Below, in pieces: positions 51,644 to 63,409 of a stretch of DNA of 64,000 nt. Source of the DNA: Cercophora sp. LCS_1 (taxonomy: Eukaryota; Ascomycota; Sordariomycetes; Sordariales; Lasiosphaeriaceae); the NCBI GenBank assembly GCA_036250225.1, contig JAPZLL010000057.1:62001-126000 (forward strand), written 5' to 3'. Position 1 is the first letter of the stretch. Each line of letters opens with the position of its first letter. A model generated the notes under the pieces. The model was not told where the DNA came from, ran no database searches, and saw only the letters and a list, made by a program, of their open reading frames with translations. The translations under genes and the position numbers were made by a program.

Positions 51644-52408
51644 TCACTCCTTCATCAGCCAAAACCTCATCCACCCAACAACGGCATCCATCCCCCTCAC
51701 CATTGCCTCCCTCTCCCCCTTGATCCCCTCATCCCCTCTCACCAAACACGCATGCTCAACCCCCGGGAAATGCACGTACTCAAACGGCACTCCATTCCTC
51801 TGCATCGCCTCCCAACTCCTCATCTTCAACTCCATTGTAAAAGCTCCATCTCTTTCCGGCGCGAGAATTTGCATCGGCATTTTCACGCTCTCGATATCCT
51901 CCACCGTCAACAAACTCGGATGCCCCGCCGTCGCACAATCCACCAGTCCCTTTCCATCGACATTCGCAAACTCACCCGCTGCAAGGCGATGCACCGCCCA
52001 TCCGCCGTAACAAAATCCGACGGCGCCTACTTTCCCGTGCTTAGCTCGTAGGGCTTTGGCAAAGGCAAAGATCTCGGGTTCGCGAATGGCGCGTGAGTTG
52101 CGAGACAAAAACGAGGGGAGGTCGAGCTCCGCCCAGCGGCCGGCGAGGATGAGTTCATGAGACAGAACCTCGCCGCCGAAAAAATCAGGGACGTAAACGG
52201 TCGCGTTGACCTCGCGGGCGTAGTGGTCTGCGAGGAGGCGGACGTTGGGGAAGGTCCAGCCTAGGAGGTCGTGGATGATGAAGATGGAGATGGAGGGGTT
52301 GGTGCCGGTTGTGTAGCACTGGCGATTGGCGAGGGTCGTGGTTGTCCCGATGGGTGTGCCGTTCCATTCGAAGGCGCGGAGGCAGCAGGGTGAGATTTCG
52401 GTTGTCAT
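51644..52408 (-). CDS. Dienelactone hydrolase family protein
   Basis: 254 aa from the ATG at 52408, just downstream of an A-rich leader on the coding strand. An alpha/beta hydrolase of the dienelactone hydrolase type, cytosolic, expected to open lactones or cleave small esters. The catalytic triad is visible: nucleophile Cys in GAVGFCYGGWAVH, Asp in LAPERDGAFT and His in FPGVEHACLVRGD. The N-terminal block IFIIHDLLGWTFPNVRLLAD with the HD oxyanion region is also typical. The frame stays open for 116 codons upstream, but that stretch has leader-like composition. The function in vivo is unknown; fungal paralogues are numerous. Confidence 0.9.
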   Translation of the reverse strand: MTTEISPCCLRAFEWNGTPIGTTTTLANRQCYTTGTNPSISIFIIHDLLGWTFPNVRLLADHYAREVNATVYVPDFFGGEVLSHELILAGRWAELDLPSFLSRNSRAIREPEIFAFAKALRAKHGKVGAVGFCYGGWAVHRLAAGEFANVDGKGLVDCATAGHPSLLTVEDIESVKMPMQILAPERDGAFTMELKMRSWEAMQRNGVPFEYVHFPGVEHACLVRGDEGIKGEREAMVRGMDAVVGWMRFWLMKE

Positions 52409-52880
52409 TTTTTTTTTTTTTGGTGTTGGATGGAAGTTCAGGGACTGAGGTTTGGGAATGGTATTTGCGGGACTTATATGGAGTCGCGGCTTTGAAAAAG
52501 GCCGAGGTGATGCGGGATGGCGGGTTGCATCTTGTTTGCTGCATGGCGGGATGGAACTCTCACTTTTCACTGGTGGGTTGGTGGTTTGTGTTGCAGCCGA
52601 TTGGCGAGACGGGTGTCCCAAAGTCTCCGGTTGTGAGTCATTTCGAACGACCGGTAGTCTAATTCGGGGTGAGTTTTGGTGGGACGGCGAGCCGACGACA
52701 CGTTGGCACTGAATCCTTCGGGAACTGGCGCTTGCCAACTCTATGCGAAGGTGCACATTGCAGGTTGAAGAAGCACAGTTGCAGGATAGAAGAGGACGAA
52801 CCGTAATTGAATATGAATATATCTAGTTTCATTTCAGTCTCAAAAGTGAACAACCTCTCAGCCCAACGATGGGAAACATC

Positions 52881-53228
52881 TCAACCAGCTGCTGCCCTTG
52901 TCCCATACAGCTCTTGTGCTGCATCTTTACTGATTGGCTTGTTCCGCAGCGCCTCTTGGGTGTCAGTGCCCCCGAGCTCCTCAATGATGCGCTCACTGTT
53001 CTCCTTGGATTTATCGCTTGTATCTGCATGTTGAGTCAGTTGAGTGCTCTTTCACGTGTCTCACTTGTCACCCCAGGATTTGCACGTACTCGGGTTCGAG
53101 AGATTGGCCTTGTGGCCCCGGATCACATTGCTGGTCTCCTCCTTTCCTTCGTTGATCTCCTTCATGTCGTTGGACATGACCGACTTGGCGCCGGCCGAGT
53201 CCATCGGTTGCGTTGCACGGGTTGCCAT
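52881..53228 (-). CDS. con-6: Conidiation-specific protein 6 (Con-6) family
   Basis: 93 aa from exons 53228..53090 and 53023..52881. Choosing the GTACGT donor and the ATGCAG acceptor (phase 1, CTGACTC branch) restores the Con-6 repeat: SNVIRGHKANLSNPNTSDKS, then KENSERIIEELGG. Without the splice the frame hits a stop at once. The protein is small, hydrophilic and probably disordered. It starts MATRATQPMDSAGAKSV and ends QELYGTRAAAG. In Neurospora con-6 is expressed in conidia and stress and lost on germination; a similar role is inferred. Only one full repeat is present, where many family members have two. Confidence 0.86.
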
Positions 53229-54011
53229 TTTGAAGATTATGACGTTGGTTGTCAGTTGAAGTGTGAATGAGCGGCAGGTATGAACCTCAGCGGCACTTAT
53301 AAGGGGTGCCTGGTAATGGTGTTGCGTATGACGTCCATGAACCGTTGAATCTTTGTTGTCCGACCGCCCCCACAATCCTGTTTTGTCGCTCCAACCACGC
53401 ATCGTAGCTTCCTCGATGGTTCACATCCCTTGCGTCATTGGTCTTGGCAGTCGACTTCGACAGTCATCCCGTCAAACCGAAATTCCAATCGAGATCCACC
53501 GCCGATCACTTCCCTGTCAACTTCATTCCCAAAGAATTGCCCGACCAGGACGATGCACGATGCACGACCCCCACAACAAGATGATAACTTCAGGTGCTCT
53601 GCATCCCTTGCCGAGCCTTTTGTGCGGCCAGAGTCGAGGCGCGCCAGTCTGAAATGACGGCAACTTCCGATGTCAACCAAATTGTCAAGGGGGGTGACCC
53701 TTCGACGCATGGAAGTCGCGCACGGAACATGACAAAACAGTTCGATTTCGGTTCGGGATCCGTGCCTCTTCCGGACTGATTCCACCGCATTGCCCTATCA
53801 AACCCTGGAAAACATTTGATCGATGAAACGATGTCACCCGTGCGGCGTCGACGGCGGGGCCTAGTTTCAGGGACCACCAGGGGTCTCGATCAACCCAAGG
53901 AACGCTAACAAGTAGCGCTGTGTGATGCTCAAGCCCCTCAAAGTCTTGCGCGACGTCTCTCGTCGCGTTTTCTCTCATGAAGCACCCGCGAACGATGTCT
54001 CTTCGCGTACG
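53229..54011. other. Divergent promoter, Con-6 / membrane protein
   Basis: No gene is seen. The opposing open frames here have no domain. Confidence 0.45.
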
Positions 54012-54980
54012 ATGCGCCTTTGGACCCCGATAGTCGCGGCCCTTGGGCTAGCGCCTGCGCCGGTCCTCGCCGCCATAACGACGTTTGTCGCGCCGTCGAA
54101 CTTCAACGGCCCGATCGACCCAAGTCAGCACCCGGTCCGATACATTGGCGACTCGACGGACTTGATCTTCAACACGACGTTCAACAACGACAAGAAGTTC
54201 TCGCTCGTTCTCTATCAACTTAGCGCGGCCAGGGCAGCGAGCTACACGGGCTCGTTTGACGCAAGCGATGGCCCGTTTGAGTACATCAAGCGTAAGCGCG
54301 ATCCCGGACGCGGACAAGCTGTCAGCGGCTTGCTAACCAGACGATGATCAGGGGACTTGCAACCCGAGGAATCGTCCGCCAATTGGATTATTAAGACAGA
54401 AAGGGATCTTAGCGAGTCTCCGATGTTTGCGATTGCGACCTGGGAAGACGGCGTTCTGGACAAGACGGATTCGGCGACGGAAATCTTCAATATCTCAAGG
54501 CGGGCGAACGCAGATACATCACCCACAGTGTCTGGAACATCGGGGTCTCCACCGGGCGTTGTGATATTGCCGACCATCAGCACGAGCGGGGTGCCATCAC
54601 CGAGCACAACCACATTTCCACAAGAATCCTCTTCGGGGTTGTCGACGGGAGCAGTAGCGGGGATCGGAGTTGGAGTTACGCTCGCTCTGATTATCAGCGG
54701 ACTCGCGGGGTGGTATGTGGCGTGGCGAGGGCGGAAGAAGGGAGCGTCGAAAACTGTGTCGGACACCGAGGGGTCGGTATCGACCGACGAGAAGTACTAC
54801 GAGCTTGAGGTCGATAATGGCAGGCAAGAGTTGGATCCGGTCATCAGATACGAAATGGATCCCGAGCGGACACGAGTAGAACTGGATTCCGAGTTTCGGA
54901 CCAGGGCGGAACTGGACCCGGAACTGAGGACAAGGGCCGAGCTGGATCCCAACCCTAGGACCAAGGAGGAGCTTCCTTGA
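54012..54980 (+). CDS. Single-pass type I membrane protein with C-terminal ELDPE-like repeats
   Basis: Exons 54012..54291 and 54352..54980, 302 aa. The phase-1 intron is GTAAGC to GATCAG. A signal peptide covers residues 1-20 (MRLWTPIVAALGLAPAPVLA). The ectodomain is short and beta-rich, with sequons (NTTF, NISR) and a Ser/Thr/Pro stalk. One helix (TGAVAGIGVGVTLALIISGL) leads to a basic stop-transfer WRGRKKG. The cytosolic tail ends in about 11-residue units (RTRVELDSEF, RTRAELDPEL, RTRAELDPNP, RTKEELP). Such ELD-type tails are frequent in fungal membrane proteins of this design. Function unknown, perhaps surface sensing. Confidence 0.8.
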
Positions 54981-55663
54981 ACAAGTCGGGGGCATTCCCA
55001 TGGGCGGCGTTTTTCACGGTCACGGTCTGGCGTTCAGGTATCCGTTTCCCGTGCTTCTTGTACACAGCCCATCACGCGATGGGTCATTGGATAGACTGTC
55101 ACATAATGTATCAATACGAAACCAATATCCCGGTGCCTTTTCGTCAGGCCCCACATCAGGCAAGGAATATGAAGCACACGGGGACTTCGTCTTACACCAT
55201 GTTGCGCAAGAACCCGAGTAACGGCCACCAGAAACCACCCTGCCCACGCGTGACGATGACAGAGGGCACAATCTTACGATTCTTGATTCCTTTTCAGCCA
55301 CAAATCTCCACCACTATTTTGCTTGGCTATCACAACGACGGCCAGCAGGGGGTTGTATCATAAGCCGGCAACCTGCCGTCTGTACGACACTCAGCTTCAC
55401 CGGGCTCACCCACCCACCAACTTGTTTAACCAGGATACTCAGGAATCACGACAGGAAGGTCTACGCGAGGCTTTGATCTCATTCCCAACAAGTCCATTGT
55501 TTTGACAGTCCGAGACATGGCGGGACGGGACGGTGGAAGCGACCAACATTCCTCACCGTCTCACTACACATAAAAACCTGTCCTATACCCTCCACTTCTC
55601 CCTCAACCTCTTCGTCGTCTCCTTGATCACTTTCGATTTGGCCCAATCACGCCATAATTCAAG
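54981..55663. other. Intergenic 55.0-55.7 kb
   Basis: Promoter of the expansin-like gene; nothing else recognised. Confidence 0.45.
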
Positions 55664-56489
55664 ATGTTCATCCCATTTATCATCCTCCTCCTTCTCCCCT
55701 GCACTCTCGCCATCTCCTCCATAGCAACCCACTACGGGGGAAACCTCCACGGCGGCAATTGCGGCTTCGCCTCGTACGACCTCCCGCCCGGCATCCACGG
55801 CACCGCTCTCGCGGGTCCAAACTGGAATACAGCCGCCCAATGCGGTGCTTGTCTCCGCGTGACGGGTCCGGGAGGGAACTCGATCAAAGTCATGGTTGTC
55901 GATCAATGCCCTGGATGTCAGGCGAACCAACTTGACCTGTTCTCGGATGCGTTTTCGGAGCTGGCACCGTTGGGGCAGGGCATTATCAATGTGGATTGGG
56001 AGGGCGTGGGGTGTGGATTGGGGACGCCGTTGTTGGTGAGGAGTAAGGAGGGGGCTTCGAAATGGTGGTGAGTTCTATTTCCACCTTGTTCTTTTATTTT
56101 TTGGCAGTACTCTCCTTCCGTACTTGTTGCCCGGCGTTTGTCCTCTACTTTCGTTTCTTCCCCCCCCCTGTTCTTTTCCTTATTTTCTCAACCGGGTCGA
56201 AGATGCTTTTGAGGGACAACGAAGTACAAAGGCTGATGATGACAGGTTCTCGATGCAAGTCACAAATGCGAACTATGCCGTGACGGGGTTTGAGATTAGC
56301 ACTGACGGCGGGCAGACGTGGCAGGGGGCGGTGAGGAGGGATTATAACTATTTTGAGAAGAGCGGCGGTGGTGGGTTTGGGACCGAGACGGTTGCTGTGA
56401 GGGTTAGCTGTGTGAATGGAGCTAAGGTGACATTGTGGAATGTTAATGTTAATGGAGGTGCCTGGATGCAGGCCGCTGGGAATTGTTAG
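55664..56489 (+). CDS. Secreted expansin-like protein
   Basis: Exons 55664..56067 and 56246..56489, 215 aa. The 178-bp phase-2 intron (GTGAGT, GCTGATG, GACAG) joins ASKW(W) to FSMQVTNANYAV. The signal peptide is residues 1-16. Domain 1 (about 17-125) is a double-psi barrel: SSIATHYGGNLHGGNCGFAS, the QCGACLRVTGPGG block and VVDQCPGCQANQLDLF with the conserved Asp. Domain 2 (about 135-215) is the beta-sandwich binding module with AVTGFEISTDGGQTW and W-x-x-Y-like aromatic positions. Bacterial and fungal expansins loosen cellulose-containing walls without hydrolysis. It may act on plant walls or the fungal wall. The cysteine pattern supports secretion. Confidence 0.87.
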
Positions 56490-56872
56490 ATTCCTCTTGG
56501 GGACTTTGCGTAAGATTCAATTGAAAGATGTCAATTATCTAGGTGCCGAAAGGGAAAAGAAAAAAGAATTGCTAGCTCCCACAAAATCCTTTGCCGGATA
56601 TGAGAGGAAAGAATGTTATATGCTTCTTGAAAATGCCGTCTTTGGTGGTCCTCTATTCTCGCGGGTTATATACCCCGAAACCAACTCAGCAAGAAGTGGA
56701 GGCTGGAGACCACGTTCAAGTAACTAGGCAATTGTATAGCGCGAGCGACATCTCTATGTATCTAGGTACCCTTTGCTGAAGTGAGTAAGAAAATTGAGGG
56801 GGAGAAGAGGAAGAAGCAAACAACAGAAGGGGGCAAAAATGAGAGACGCGACTACAAATTCCACAGCACAGA

Positions 56873-58020
56873 CTATGTGCTACCAGCCGGGCAAGCCAAT
56901 CCGTCCTTCGCAGAATTCGTAGCCGTAACCACAACCCCCTTACTGACCCCTGCATCGCAATACTGCGTGCACCCATTCAACTCCCCCTCGCCCTGCTTGA
57001 TCTTCAATACCGTGGTGAATCCCGTATTCCCCTTTGTCATATCACAACTGGCCTTATACTGCGCGTCATTTGCTCCGGTACTCTGGCAATTTCCAGTGCC
57101 TTTCCCATTCTCCAGGGAAGTAGGGTATTCGATGCTGAGAACTGGCTTCTGGTTTCCTCCGGTGATGAAGGGCTGGAACTCGGAGCAGAAGGCATTTTCA
57201 GGCTTATCGTCAAAGAGGGACTTGCAGTCTTCGAGCACTGCGAAGTCGACGTACGAAAGCAAAGCGGAAGCGAGCTCGGGGGCGTTCTTCTGGCCGATGA
57301 GCATGGTATATCCTCGCAGGGTGGTGAGCGAGTGCGCGTAGGTCGAGAGATTCCGCATGAACTTGATGTCGTCTTCTTGGACGAGGTTCCAGCCGGTCTG
57401 GGAGAGAGATCAGATCAATATAGGTGAGGGACAAGGGGGTGGGGCCCAAGGCACCTTCTCGTTCTCGGGAAGCTCATCATCGGAGTCAACGCCGTACCCG
57501 TCAATGTTATCGGGGTCAACGGCATCGCACCCGATTCTGTTAGCCAGGGCGATACGCCGCTTGATCAATTCGTGCGAAGTCCCATTCTTAATGTTAACCC
57601 ATCGCTCGTCGGGAAACTCAGGCCACTGTCGGCCGAGAAGACCGCGGTATGCAGGTGTGTCCCACGTGCTGCTATAGTCGCAGTCGCTGGTTTGCACGAG
57701 ACCGGCATTAAAGTAACAAATGACGGTGATGTTGCCAGCACTTTGGCTCTGTCAACAAGTTAGAAACAGTGCCTATTGCGCCTTTGTCGAAGCAGACTAA
57801 CACGAAGGTATGGAATGACATCGGGGTTGCGGGCCGCATGGTGGAGATCAATGTCCCAGACTGTAACTGACGGAGTAAGAGGCTTTGAGGTGTCGACGGT
57901 GTGTTGGATTTCAATCTGCCACTTCAGATTGGAGCCCGGCTTGAACTCTGGCGGCACCCTGACTTGACACATGCCCAAGCTGGCGAACAAGGCAACAGTA
58001 GAAAGATGCGATGTCTTCAT
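56873..58020 (-). CDS. Secreted GH114-type (endo-alpha-1,4-polygalactosaminidase-like) glycosidase
   Basis: Exons 58020..57802, 57748..57455 and 57397..56873, 345 aa; both introns are phase 0. The signal peptide is about residues 1-18. The family blocks are LKWQIEIQHTVD, VTVWDIDLHHAA (first catalytic-type Asp), NITVICYFNAGLVQTSDCD, GLLGRQWPEFPDERWVNIKN and AVDPDNIDGYGVDSD (second acidic cluster), then a TIM-barrel-like second half with LAVLEDCKSLFDD-type residues. The C-terminal about 60 residues are Cys-rich. GH114 enzymes act on galactosaminogalactan or polygalactosamine, a fungal extracellular polysaccharide. The role inferred is remodelling of its own matrix. Confidence 0.85.
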
Positions 58021-59993
58021 TTTGTATAGAAAGAAATTCGGAGAATAAATGTTAACAATGGCTCGACGTAGTAGCTGCATTCATGATCACAGAGATGGAC
58101 TTGTCCAAGACATTTATACTTGACTCCCCAGCAAACGAGTGGCATTTGACAATACAAGCATTGCTTAATAATTGCGAGGCTATGCAACTGAAAACCGGGT
58201 GTTCATTGCCAGGCGTTCAAAAGGACCGATTGATGAATCTTTGGATGCGGCACCTTACGAGGTACCTACGCCACTGGATCTCCTCCAGGTTCTAGAAGGC
58301 TTGACGTCGGCTGACGGGCATGAACCCCCTTGAACCTAATTGGAGCAGAGATCTTCAGTGACAGGGTTTAGTTTCGTGGCAACTGCGACTCTGCCCCACA
58401 TCTTTCAGGGGCAGAGGCCCTTCCGCATGAATGTCTAGAAAGGGGTCAGCACGTTTTCTACAGCACAGCTCGGACTCAATAGGCAGATTTGGTCATGACC
58501 CACCGCCAGAAGCCACGTGGATTGGAATGTCCCTCAAATCCGCCCATCCAAACGTGAACGATGATGATCCCTGGGAGTGAGATCTCGGATGCGAAGCTCG
58601 CACTTTTCTGGTGCTGTGCCTGTTCAGATATCCATGGATCGGAGTAATGCTTCGCCAGCTCCGCAAACAGACATTATCGCTACTTGGTTTGCACCTGACG
58701 AACTTAGGCTAATTATCTGAATCCCACACGATGCGCCTCAGCGGCGTACAAACCGCATTTCCTTGGCATGACGGTATCAGAACCACCTTGTTTTGCTGGA
58801 ATGGTCATCACCTATGTCTTATCTTTCCTCTGCCACAAGTCCACGACACCATCTCCATTTTTTAAGCTCTCGCCGTCGTCACAAGCTATTATGAAATGCG
58901 GTCCTGCCAACTCCCAAGCCCGAGGATACAGAAGGGCTAAACCGATCCTCTTGAACCTGGCCAGCGACTTGTCAACAGGCTTAACCAACAAGACCCAATA
59001 AACCTTTTTTGACCTCCCAACAATTCGAAGATCAACCCAGTCGGGTGTTTCATTGTGCTTTGTGGTCAGCTTTGTTGTCTCAACGCTGATGAGTTTGGTA
59101 ACTTACCGCCCCAGAAACAAAGTTTTTATCACCCTAAAATCGACACCACGAATTTCCCTACCCTCCTCCGGAACTGGGCAGTGCCGCCTTAGGCTGAGCC
59201 AGACTGAGCGAGGCGGCCGCTGCGGGGGTCACGGCCAACACATCGAACCACCGCCACCGCTAACACCCCACTACCCTGGGGCCGTGATTCACCCTGCGCT
59301 CGTGTACCCAGACCTCACCTTGGGAGGTATGATCCTGGCAGCACCTTTCCCGTCACCACCGGCCGGCGTCAGCACGGCTATCGAGAGCGCAGGTACGGCT
59401 CCGGAGAGGTGTACGGCCAGAGGTGTAGCCCGAACTCGTCCTCGCCAGGAGAGGATGATGCAGCATCTTGGAAATTTTGGGGCGGGAGGTAGGGTTTCCT
59501 TCTTTTCCTCGTCCGGAGGATCGCTGGGGCAGTGCAAGCCACCACTTTGCTTCGCGCCTCATGAGACCTGTTTGGTGCCTGACACCCTGCATAATGGCTG
59601 TTCTAGTCACTGGCGCCGCAATCCTTCATTGGCAAAGAGATCCCGTCCAACAAATCTAGTAGGGCAGCCCGAGACAAGTTGGCTTCTCAGGGACCCTTCG
59701 TCGGGGGTGCATTACGCCACAATATACCGCGCATAACCCGTATGTTTTGTTGGAATTCCCTTGCGACAAGAAGAGAGTCCTCTTCCAGTTCTTTCCTCTC
59801 AATCTTGACAGGTCCACCCAGTTATTCCAGCGCCCCATCGAAGGATTTCCGGTTTCTGTTGCAAGGGGCCACCGTGACACTGCATGCAGGATATCTTGTT
59901 GAGCTGCACCGCAGTCACTTGCAGCCGCATCCCACAACGAACACGGCGACAAGCCAGGCGAACAGCGCGTACAAGTCACCATTCCACTTCGAC
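58021..59993. other. 2-kb region upstream of the HET gene with one repeat copy
   Basis: No intact gene. The repeat at 59131-59215 is listed separately. The long open frames across 59053-60285 on both strands are partly the HET gene's leader or its shadow. Confidence 0.45.
59131..59215. repeat. Copy B of the 80-bp repeat shared with 37.7 kb
   Basis: Same order of blocks as at 37681-37760 (CCTAAAATCGACACCACGAA, then a 10-15 base insertion, then TAGGCTGAGCCAGACTGAGC). Read on the minus strand it still gives EIRGVDFRV, matching EIHGADFRV at the orphan HET C-terminus, followed by degenerate sequence. It is probably a more decayed copy of the same HET-associated segment. Confidence 0.55.
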
Positions 59994-62462
59994 ATGGAGC
60001 GGTATCGGTATCATCGACTACGAGACGAAATTGGCGTGGCACTTGACATTCGACTGCTCCATCTTGCCCCGGGCGAGCACGACGATAGACTACGCGGGAC
60101 CTTCGAGACGGTGAACATGAGAGATGAATTTCTTGTCCCAAATATGCCACAGTACGACGCCTTGTCATACGTGTGGGGGAGTTCAAGCCTTGTTGAAAGG
60201 ATTGAAATTGGAGACCGCCATTACCTCCCGATAACGCAGAGTCTCGCGTCTGCATTGAAAGCCCTGCGATACCCAGATCGGACACGCGTCGTATGGGCCG
60301 ACGGGCTATGCATCAATCAAGAGGACAACGAGGAGAAGAAGGGGCAGGTTGAGAGGATGGGGACGTGAATCTACAAGAGTACATCCACAGTCCACATCTA
60401 TCTTGGGGAGCGCAGCCATGACAGCGACTTAGCAGGGGAGGTGCTGCGGGATTTCGGGTCCCGAGGACTGTCGGCACAGGAAATATCGCCGTATCACGGC
60501 GAGACTCAGCTCACAGCGGCCGAGTGGCAATCGATTGCCAACTTACTTAGACGACCTTGGTTTCGAAGAGTTTGGGTCCTGCAAGAATACGCGATGGCGG
60601 GGAGCGCCAAGATGCGCTGCGGCGACTGGGAGGTCGATGCCAAGATCGCCATGGAATTTGGCGACGCCTTCATCCAAGACGCGCTTACCCGACCCCTACG
60701 GCATATGCGACTGCTGCAAATCTTCCCGAAAGATCCGAGACAAGAGGGCGGCATGTCCGTTATGCCGCTTCATCCAGTTTTGCTGATGGGCAAAACGATG
60801 CGTGCCACTTTGGCGAGAGACCACTTATTTGCTCTCTCCAACATCAGCATTTGGGCACCCGTCTTGCCCCATTTCAGTCCGGACTACGATGAACCATTGG
60901 AATCGATAGTTTTCCGGTTTGGCCGCGGCCTCTTGGAGCAGGTGGGCGTCGGACCCCTCCTCTATGGCGCTGGCATTGGTCAAAACCCGGATCGGTTCCC
61001 AACTTGGATCCCAGATTGGATGTCACCCGCGAACCTCTACTCTGACGCCGATCCCCTCGCCCATGTGAAGACCAGCGCCGCTGGCGATGTCGACGAAGAG
61101 GTTCTGCTCGGTGCCGATATACCCCCGGCGGCACTTTTCCTTGCCGGTATGGGGTTGGACCCTTCCAGCATACCCAGCCTCGATCTTCCGGAACTCCCAG
61201 ACGAAGTGGCAAATGCCTTCAAGAAGCTCCTATTCGTCAAAGGCGGCGTTGTCTATGAAATACAACTGGTCGGGGAATGCGTGGGAAACGCATATCAAGA
61301 TGTAGCAGTTGGCTTCCGCGACTCTCTGGATGGCCTAGAAATCGAAGCGCTAGCCGCCTTTTTCGAGTCTGCGGGCCGAATTCGTGGCGTGTCATCCACA
61401 TACCCACCAACAGGAGAGTCATTCGACGATGTTTTCGCCCGGACTATTATATGCGACCAGGACCTCAGCCTGTTCATGACGGCCATGGTCCCCATTCCCA
61501 TGCGCGGCGTTCCGGTGCCAATCTCCACCGTCAGGCAATGCTACCAGTCGTTGAGACTGTCAGTAGATCAACGAGCTGGTTTCATCGATCGGGCGTTGGA
61601 CGCGGTCCACGAAGCAGGCTGTTCACTGGAAAAACTAGCGGCGAACTGGGAGGGTAAGCCAGATGGTGACTCGGTGACTGAGATTTCAAAGTCATCCGGT
61701 CAGTATGAAAGAAAGGCCGTAGCATGTATTTGCGACCTCATCAAATACAATGGGTGGTCCCAAACATGGGAGAATACCATTGATGAAGTTCACTGGCTCT
61801 ATAAGGACGAGAATGAGAAGGATGAGGATGAGGATGATGAAGGAGTTGATGAGGAGGAGGAGGAGGAGGAGGAGGACGGCGAGGGTGAAGAGGAGGTTCA
61901 AGAGAAAGACAATAACCAAAGCATCAGCAGCCCTGGTGATGTCGAGAACAAGACTAAACTCAGCGACTACAAGAAAATCTTCGACAACCTGCGTTCGCTG
62001 GATGTCACGGAAGAAGTACCGGAAGTGCTGGATTTGGTTTTCACAAAGGGCATGATATCCCGTCTTCCCAATTTGTTGCTTCAACAGCTCGGAGAGTTCG
62101 TCAAGACTTGTATCATCTACTCCATCTGGGAACACATCAAACTGGAACACGCCGCCGACTCATTTTCGGTCCACCCCGGGGTTTCCAATAAGCGGTGGTA
62201 CACACAGGTCGTCCGGAACGCCACTCAGGGCAGGAAGCTCTGCCTCTCGGTTAGGGGATACATCGGATTAGTCCCGGAGACAGCCAAGGCTGGAGACCGC
62301 ATCTGTCTTCTGTACGGCGCAAAGACGCCTTTTATCATTCGAGAGCGCTCGAGTAGCCAACCCTTTGATCAGCTAGTAGGCTGTGCATATATGCATGGGC
62401 TGATGAATGGGGAAGCTCTGCTGTTGGATAGTTTCACGGAGACGGGATTTTGGCTTAGCTAG
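59994..62462 (+). pseudogene. HET-domain protein gene interrupted by one in-frame TGA
   Basis: A single frame from the ATG at 59994 (MERYRYHRLRDEIG) to the stop at 62462 spans 823 codons, broken only by TGA at 60366-60368. HET-domain blocks lie on both sides: YDALSYVWGSSS and VVWADGLCINQEDNEEKK before it; IYKSTSTVHIYLGERSHDSD and RRPWFRRVWVLQEYAMAG after it. The TGA falls inside the domain, where GDIYRRA-like sequence is usual. An intron cannot remove it (the nearest GT...AG would be about 26 bases). A CGA-to-TGA change is the simplest cause. An acidic run (DEDEDDEGVDEEEEEEEEDG) precedes the C-terminal ATQGRKLCLSVRGYIGLVPE and GRxFF-type region. HET proteins trigger incompatibility cell death. 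Confidence 0.85.
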
Positions 62463-63357
62463 GTAACGTCAGGTATAGCGCCTAGAGAACCCTGTGAGTG
62501 CAACCAGTCGCAACCCAGGGAAGGTCTTGACTAGGCGCAAGAACCAGACCACCAAGCTTGTGTGCCACTTAAAACTAGAGGAACCGATCGGGGTGATCCG
62601 TCGGGGTGAAGTCACTCTGAAACCCAACCCTAAGTATCCATTAGCTCTATTATTTTTTTCGAGGCAAAGAGCCTGAAACTCCCTCTCCACTTACCAGGGG
62701 TCTGATTTCCACCAAGGCGTAAAGCCGACAACAAGACAGAAAACCTCGGAGTTATGGGCCAAGCGATCGAATTTGCCGATTCCGATAATCTCATTCACTC
62801 GTCCTCGCCTTGCTCATCGTTTCGACAATCGAGAAAATCAGCTCCCGAAGAGGTTGTTGGAAATGCAGTTTCGATGGATGTGCACATCTTTCGGCAAATA
62901 GGATATTGAAGTCCTGATTCCTTAAGATTTACCAACTGACTCGCACTCAAGCTGATGGACTGCTCAAGATATTCTTCATCGTCGAGTTTAAATTTTTTTG
63001 GTCCAGTTTTCGTCAAAAGGGGTGATTCGAATGACGTCGGAACAAGGCCAAAATTCTTTGAAATATTTATCCATGTCTTAATATGCCGCCCTTTAGCAAG
63101 TATGAGAGACGGGGTGTGCGAGGTTGGACTTCGAGAAGGAGATGTCCCAAACACTCACAGGAGATGGAAGTCGAGTTCGGTGTGAGATGGTTTGATCAGG
63201 CAGCAGCGGCAAGCTCGTTGCGGCTGAGCTGCACCCTCGACTCTCTGTGGCTGGTGGCTGCCTTTTACCCCTCAATTAGACTTTTTTTCTGCCCAAGTGC
63301 GCCGCGAGTTCAGCGCGACGAAACGAAAGGCGAAGGCCACATTCGACGAACTCAATG
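62463..63357. other. Intergenic 62.5-63.4 kb
   Basis: The minus-strand open frame 62795-63154 (119 codons) contains LDDEEYLEQSISLSASQLVN but no domain I know; it may be debris. The plus strand probably holds the promoter and first exon of the next gene, ending at a GTCAGT donor (63358). Confidence 0.4.
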
Positions 63358-63409
63358 GTCAGTGCTCAAGATTTACCATAAAAGACGATGACTAACTATC
63401 ACAAAATAG

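Noticed and set aside
52409..52756. 116-codon upstream extension of the dienelactone hydrolase frame
   Set aside because: The A-rich run right before the ATG at 52408 and leader-like composition indicate 5' UTR; the enzyme is full length without it.
60357..60400. An intron that would remove the TGA in the HET gene
   Set aside because: The only GT...AG choices give introns of about 26 bases, too short, and they would cut conserved HET sequence.
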